Shown: positions 60,087 through 64,000 of the stretch, piece by piece
How positions within the stretch are numbered: position 1 is the first letter of the stretch
Layout: every line of letters begins with the position of its first letter
From: Desmodesmus armatus
Taxonomy: Eukaryota > Chlorophyta > Chlorophyceae > Sphaeropleales > Scenedesmaceae
Length of the DNA: 64,000 bases
Assembly: GCA_007449985.2 (NCBI GenBank)
Contig: VIIQ02000085.1
Span: 372,001 to 436,000, forward strand
Reading direction: 5' to 3'
Translations under genes and position numbers: made by a program
Notes under the pieces: model-generated
The model's input: only the letters and a program-made list of their open reading frames with translations
What the model was told of the DNA's origin: nothing
Database searches by the model: none

Positions 60087-63000
60087 CTGGTCTGTGAGCA
60101 GGTGGATGATGTCAACGGCATGCCCACACGCGCAACAACACTGGCCAGCATGCGGGGCAGTGCGGCACATGGCGGCTGGTGGGGACCCTCAGCAACCGGT
60201 AAGGGATGGACCTGGTAGAATGAGGTTCACTTTGGCTGGGTTTTGGATGTGTTTGTTTCAGCATTGGCGTGTTGCACACCGCTACTGCCTCTGCTGCCAC
60301 CCCTGTCACTGTTGCCGTCACTGCTGCCTTCATTGCTGCCACTGCTGTTACCCCTGTCAGTGCTGCTGTAACTACTGCCTTCATTGCTGCCACCCTGTCA
60401 CTGCTGCCTTCATTGTTCACTGCTGCAACCCCTGTCACTGCTGCCGCCTGCATTGCTGTCACTGCTGCCGTCACTGCTGTCACTGCTGCCGCAGCCCCAA
60501 GCGTCGTGCCACCCCAGCCCCTGGTGCCATGAGTGAAGGGGACGTGAGCGACTGGGGCCCAGGTGTCAAGTCAGGGCAGCAGCAGCAGCAGCAGCAGGGT
60601 GGTGCTGGTCGTGAGGAGCTGCGAGCCCTGAAGGATGGTTTGAAGCTTATGGCTGCTGAAGTAGCCTTGGTGAGGGAGCAGGGGGAGGGACGGAGGAGGC
60701 CAGCAAACTGCTCAAGAAACTGCTCATACGGTGGGTGGGGTGGGGGGTGGGGGTGGGTTTGAGGGGGGGTGGTCTTTATAAGGTGGGGTGGGGGGGGGGG
60801 GTCTTTGTAAGGTGGAGGTGGGGGTGGGCGAGGTCTGTAAAAGGTGTGTGTGTGTGGGGGGGGGTGCCATTTTTATGGGAGGGGGGGGGGACAGAGATGC
60901 TGCAGGTGCAGGTCGTGAGGAGCTGCGAGCCCTGAAGGATGGTTGAAGCTGATGGCTGCTGAAGTAGCCTTGGCTGAGGGGGCCGGGGGAGGGACTGAGG
61001 AGGCCAGCAAACTGCTCAAGAACCTGCTGATAAGGTGGGTGGGTGGGGGGGGGGGGGGGTCAGGGAGGGTTCTGGGGGGTGGGGGGTCTTGGGAAATTGG
61101 GGCGGAGGTGCATTTGCTAAGGGGGGCGGAGATGCTGCGGGTGGAGGGACAGAGGAGCTGCGTGCCTTGAAGGATGGTTTGAAGCTGATGGCTGCTGAAG
61201 TAGCCTTGGCTGAGGGGGCCGGGGGAGGGACTGAGGAGGCCAGAAAACTGCTCAAGAACCTGCTCATACGTTGAATGGTGGTGGTGGTGTATGTGTGTGT
61301 ACACGCAGGAAGTGTGTGCTGCACACGCAGATTACTTGAGATACATACATGCGTTTCTTCATATGTGTGTGGGGGGTGGGGGGGGGGGGAGGAAGAGGGG
61401 CAGGTCGGAGTGGTGGTGGTGTATTGTTGTATGGAACACATGCGAGTCACACGCAGCGTGTGTGTGTCGACAGATGGAGTATTTGGGATGTGTGTGTGTG
61501 TGTTAGGCATAGATGATACATGTGTGGCTAGCAAACTATGAACATGCAAGTCACATGCAAGCATTGTGTGTATGTGGGGGGGGGGGGACTGCAAGGGGAG
61601 TGATGCAGGAGGCAACAAATTGCTGAAGATCCTTCTGATCAGGTGATTGGTGCGGGAAGCAAGCTTGCTGGTCACCAGTCCCCGGTGGGCAGAGGTGTGT
61701 TGTATGCCACCGTATATTTCAGAGGGTGGGAAGGGAATGTGGGTCTTGCTCGGGAGGGACGCTTGCTCAGGAGGGACGGAGGAGGCAAAACAAGCTGCTG
61801 ACAAACCTGTTGATCATCCTCTAGCTCTAGTAAGTGGCAGGAGCAGCAAGCTTACAGGGTGGGCAGGGGTGGGTGCCTCTGTGACGTTGGGGGTGGGGAA
61901 GGGAGTAAATGCATGGGAGGGTGAGGTACGCAGGTGCTGAGGGCACTGCTGATCTGCTGCATGTGCTGCTGCTGCTGCAGGTGGCCGTGCAGTTGGTCCG
62001 CGTGGTCTCTGTTCTGCTGTGCGTGCAGCCAGTCAGGGCGGCTGGCCAGCTGGCTGAAGCACGTGGCTCTGCTCAGGGCTAGACACCCAGACAGCCTCGC
62101 ACTGCAGGTGAGCCACAGCCTCATACATTCAATATTTTGTTGCGGTTTGGTCTTCTGAGTCTGTATACCACTCATCGACCAAGTTCTGTGTGTGGCACCA
62201 ATGAGGGTGCCACGTTCTGGCAGCCGCGCACTGCAGATATGAGATCTCCTCCAGCCCAGCACAACGCTGAACAAGTCGCAACCATGAACATCATGCAGTG
62301 TTGTTGGTGCGCCTCTGTACTGTGGGGCCTGGCTGCGTGCGCTTGTTGGCAAAGATGTGCTGGCGCAAGACTGCGCCTTGATGTGTCGGCCCTCCATGTG
62401 GCAGTGTTGGTGCCTGTGGTCTACCTTGTTCGCGCCTGCAGAGCGGATTAGCGTAGCTGCGGCTGCAACTGGCAAGACATTGTTACAACATTGGCAGTTG
62501 GAGGAGTTTGTTCTGTTGCTGTTGCAGGTGCTTGCGGCGCATGCGGACAACCTGTCTGGCGACCAGGGCTCAGCATGCAGCGCATACGCAGCAGCACTGC
62601 AGTAAGTGACAGCTTTGGATTTGGGGGGGGGGGCAGGGAGCGGCGGGGGTGGGGGGGGGTGGGGGGGGAGGGGGCTGCCAGTAGAATGATGATGAGGAAT
62701 CAATTTGCACCGCATAAGCAGAGCACTGCAATGAATTGACAGCTTTGGTTGTGAAGGGAAGGAGGGGCGGCTGAGTGGAAGGGGAACCAGGGTGGTGAGA
62801 TAAACGGGTTGAACGAGGGGGGGGGGGGCGGTGGCAGTCAACTGGTCACCAAGGCTCGGCTTGCAGCACATATGAGGCAGCACTGCAGTGAGTGGGTGTG
62901 CCGCATGTCCACACCGTTCCCCATGTGCCCCCTCCCAGGCAACTCCCCAACGAGGCCCAGCTGCCACTGTTGCTGGGCTGCAGCTTTGATGGATGCTGCA

Positions 63001-64000
63001 TGCATCCAGGGAAACTGTTTCTTCGGTTGCGCCTGGCCCCTTGATGTTTCCTGCAAGTTCACGCCCCTTGCAGCTCTGCATGACACCCTTCTCCTTTCCA
63101 TGCCCCTCATTTGATTCCCCTCTTCCATGTTTCTCACACTTTACACCTCCGACCCCCCCTCCTCCGCACGCAGGCAACTTCCAGACGAGCCGCTCCTCCT
63201 ACTGTCCCTAGGCTGCAGCCTTATCGATGCCGCCCTCAGCAAGGGTGGGGGTGCAGGGGCCAGCAGCAGCAGCGCAGTGGGGGGCAGACAGGAACGCAAC
63301 TCTGCTCAGAGGGTTTGCAGCCCTGCACTCATATGCGAGGGCTAGGGGGCAGGCAGCAGGTACGCAGGATAGGGCTTGCGGGAACGGGAAGAGGGGGGGG
63401 GTCCAATGGGGTGGAAGGGGTAGGGGGTAGGGGGAGATGCTGTCATCAGGGTTTGAACAGGGTATGCAAGTGGCACCAGTGGAAGTTGATTGCAATCAGG
63501 AACGCGACTCTGCTCAGAGGGTTTGCAGCCCCGAACACATATGCAAGGGCCAGGGGCCCGGCAGCAGGTACATTTCCTGGGGACCTGGGGGCGAAGGGGA
63601 GGGAGGCTGTCAATGGAGGACAGGGGGCGAGGGAAAAATAATAATAGAAAATAATAATAATATAATGTTTAATCACAATATTATATCATTATATTATGCA
63701 AACCACCCATGTTGGCAGGGCTGGTGGAGGAGGGTCTGATGGGGTTGCCGCATAGCCACTACATCCCTGAGCGGGCGTAGGTGGGGGTCTCCTGGTATAA
63801 ACTCATCATGTGTGAGGCCTCCGCCAGTTTCTTTTGCCTGGTTGTTGTGTGTATAGCCAGCCGGTGGCATGTTTGCACCCACAACCCCCTCAGTAATCAA
63901 AACATCTTATGTGTGCAGGGGACTTTTGCGGTTCCTGAAAATCAAACCGGATGTCGTTGTGTGTCCCTCTGCTTGCAGAGGCTGAAGCCGCTTACAACCT
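48524..64000 (+). CDS. Transcription factor IIIC TPR subunit (TFC4/GTF3C3-like), 3' partial
   Basis: Scaffold subunit of TFIIIC, which recruits TFIIIB and RNA polymerase III to tRNA and 5S genes. Exons: 48524-48793, 49729-49881, 50396-50562, 51057-51116, 51583-51684, 52336-52426, 52799-52867, 53303-53383, 53654-53785, 54792-54935, 55500-55593, 55906-56006, 56362-56443, 56809-56941, 57301-57430, 57680-57829, 58184-58274, 58463-58579, 58918-59112, 59834-59973, unresolved exon 21 (60490-61830), 61981-62107, 62528-62601, 63174 on, then 63979 on. The N-terminus is very acidic, as in yeast tau131. TPR segments: YQEAVTILLEVIRTVPNLRD, GQPRKALNFFIIAAHMGKG, LWHKLAVMSEEQGYMRQAIY, LAALYHESGQPGKAVELLEA. 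The C-terminal signature AWSLFCCACSQSGRLASW is present. More than 900 residues; the end lies beyond the window. A CCAAG acceptor may fit exon 21. Confidence 0.85.
49317..49728 (+). repeat. Three upstream near-copies of TFIIIC exon 2 start
   Basis: The segment ACTGAGCCTGC(T/C)GC that opens exon 2 (VMTEPAA at 49729) recurs near 49317, 49455 and 49588, spaced 133-141 bp, each after a pyrimidine-rich stretch ending in AG or close to it. The copy at 49455 has a good GTAG acceptor and an in-phase frame with a GTGCCG site downstream. Confidence 0.75.
49994..50157 (+). repeat. Two copies of the TFIIIC exon 2 3' end with donor
   Basis: 49994-50048 and about 50131-50157 repeat the exon 2 end (GAGAGGCTGGC-AACAGGCC-CGTAAG), each followed by GT. 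A (GCAC)n microsatellite at 50066-50090 lies between them. Confidence 0.75.
50805..50851 (+). repeat. Copy of the TFIIIC exon 3 3' end with donor
   Basis: It repeats the acidic exon end GAGGAGGAG...GATGAGACATG followed by GTGGGC. The exon 3 start (CAG-GCTGCCTCTGCCGCGC) is likewise copied at 50287-50312. Confidence 0.75.
53738..54500 (+). repeat. 161-bp minisatellite carrying the TFIIIC exon 9 end and 5' splice site
   Basis: The last 40 bp or so of exon 9 (TLLNRAPGHPE) and its GTGAGC donor at 53786 recur with donors at 53947, 54108 and 54340 and a GTGCGG site at 54501. Spacing is 161, 161, 232 and 161 bp. The spacer is a purine/C-rich CACACAG-type repeat. The 232-bp unit has an internal duplication of about 71 bp. 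Confidence 0.9.
55038..55073 (+). repeat. Copy of the TFIIIC exon 10 3' end with donor
   Basis: It repeats the codons for INMLTDLYMAM with two silent changes, followed by GTGAGG as at the real exon end (54935). Poly-G tracts lie on both sides. Confidence 0.88.
55272..55545 (+). repeat. Three serial copies of the TFIIIC exon 11 acceptor and start
   Basis: GCCAG followed by CACTATGGTGATGCCGTAGC-like sequence occurs at 55272 (shorter, diverged), 55384 and 55500. Only the last is followed by the full exon and a donor. Confidence 0.82.
57472..57493. repeat. 22-bp perfect palindrome (TFIIIC intron 15)
   Basis: A loopless palindrome centred on TAGGCCTA. Confidence 0.9.
59281..59375 (+). repeat. 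Copy of the TFIIIC exon 19 3' half with donor
   Basis: About 95 bp repeating the codons from ADLPVELSALVLAATTDQS to GDPQLF, with a GTACAT donor where the real exon has GTACGT. Differences are few (one is Glu to Gly). Confidence 0.88.
60125..60198 (+). repeat. Copy of the TFIIIC exon 20 3' end with donor
   Basis: It repeats RATTLASMRGSAAHGGWWGP, then CAACCG|GTAAGG, a stronger-looking donor than the ACG|GTGAGA used in the model. The two would leave different phases. Confidence 0.85.
60606..61830 (+). repeat. Five full or partial copies of TFIIIC exon 21
   Basis: The segment ELRALKDGLKLMAAEVALAE...LLKNLLIR is repeated at 60606-60730 (1-nt deletion near the middle), 60903-61034 (1-nt deletion in the GGTTTGAAGC segment, good AAG|GTGGGT donor) and 61148-61270 (frame intact, donor lost). 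Shorter tails lie at about 61600-61642 and 61763-61829, each with a GT after the end. Confidence 0.85.
62868..63000 (+). repeat. Copies of the TFIIIC exon 23 end and exon 24 start
   Basis: 62868-62889 resembles the end of exon 23 (GCAGCACTGCA followed by GTGAGT). 62939-63000 resembles the start of exon 24 after a CCCAG acceptor but loses the frame. Confidence 0.65.
63288..63578 (+). repeat. Two copies of a TFIIIC exon near the 3' end
   Basis: The segment RNATLLRGFAA...YARARG occurs at 63288-63361 and 63490-63578, both followed by a G|GTAC donor. It fits the family C-terminus, but neither copy continues the exon 24 frame without a splice I cannot place. Confidence 0.7.
63634..63702. repeat. 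AT-rich simple sequence in a TFIIIC intron
   Basis: About 65 bp of AATAAT/ATTATA-type sequence, strikingly AT-rich against the GC-rich surroundings. Confidence 0.85.

Overview
This window is nuclear DNA from a eukaryote, most likely a flagellated green alga of the class Chlorophyceae. Every recognisable gene is split by many short introns with GT/AG ends, often GTGAGT...TGCAG. Coding regions carry long CAG/CTG runs that give Gln, Ala and Ser tracts. The gene set combines plastid functions (GUN4, a bacterial-type release factor RF3, an NhaD-type antiporter) with a flagellar protein (DRC2) and a cell-wall expansin. A CCCTAAA-type telomere-like tract and a candidate TGTAA poly(A) signal fit this. 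A Scenedesmaceae-like lineage is only a guess. I found no prokaryotic operon, tRNA, rRNA or CRISPR array.

Layout, left to right. (-) RPS19, 3' end outside the window. (+) DRC2/CCDC65, 14 exons, with perfect palindromes in its introns. Expansin relics at 8.7-10.1 kb, then a 624-bp tandem array at 10.4-14.5 kb made from the last exon and 3' flank of the next gene. (-) expansin-like gene. (-) NhaD-type Na+/H+ antiporter, 5' end unresolved. (+) phosducin-like protein 3. (-) GUN4. (-) RF3, 13 exons including a 7-nt microexon that encodes part of the P-loop. A hAT-type MITE at 34.6 kb. (+) a large ARM/BTB protein. A gene-poor stretch at 39.3-44.7 kb with many short repeats. (-) an unrecognised acidic protein. 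(+) a short hypothetical ORF. (+) a TFIIIC TPR subunit (TFC4/GTF3C3-like) that runs off the right edge.

Exon coordinates were built by hand from splice sites, reading phase and family similarity. For RPS19, DRC2, expansin, PLP3, GUN4, RF3 and the acidic protein every junction keeps the frame. In the TFIIIC gene exons 1-20 and 22-24 are phase-consistent (20 rests on a choice between two donors), but exon 21 and those after 24 are ambiguous because the locus is full of local duplications.

Genes are arranged mainly as divergent pairs (RPS19/DRC2, antiporter/PLP3, RF3/ARM-BTB, acidic protein/TFIIIC side) and convergent pairs. The genes do not form one pathway. The most unusual material is structural: a 6.5-copy expansin last-exon array, a microexon inside a GTPase P-loop, and a TFIIIC gene where exon ends have been repeatedly copied together with their splice sites.
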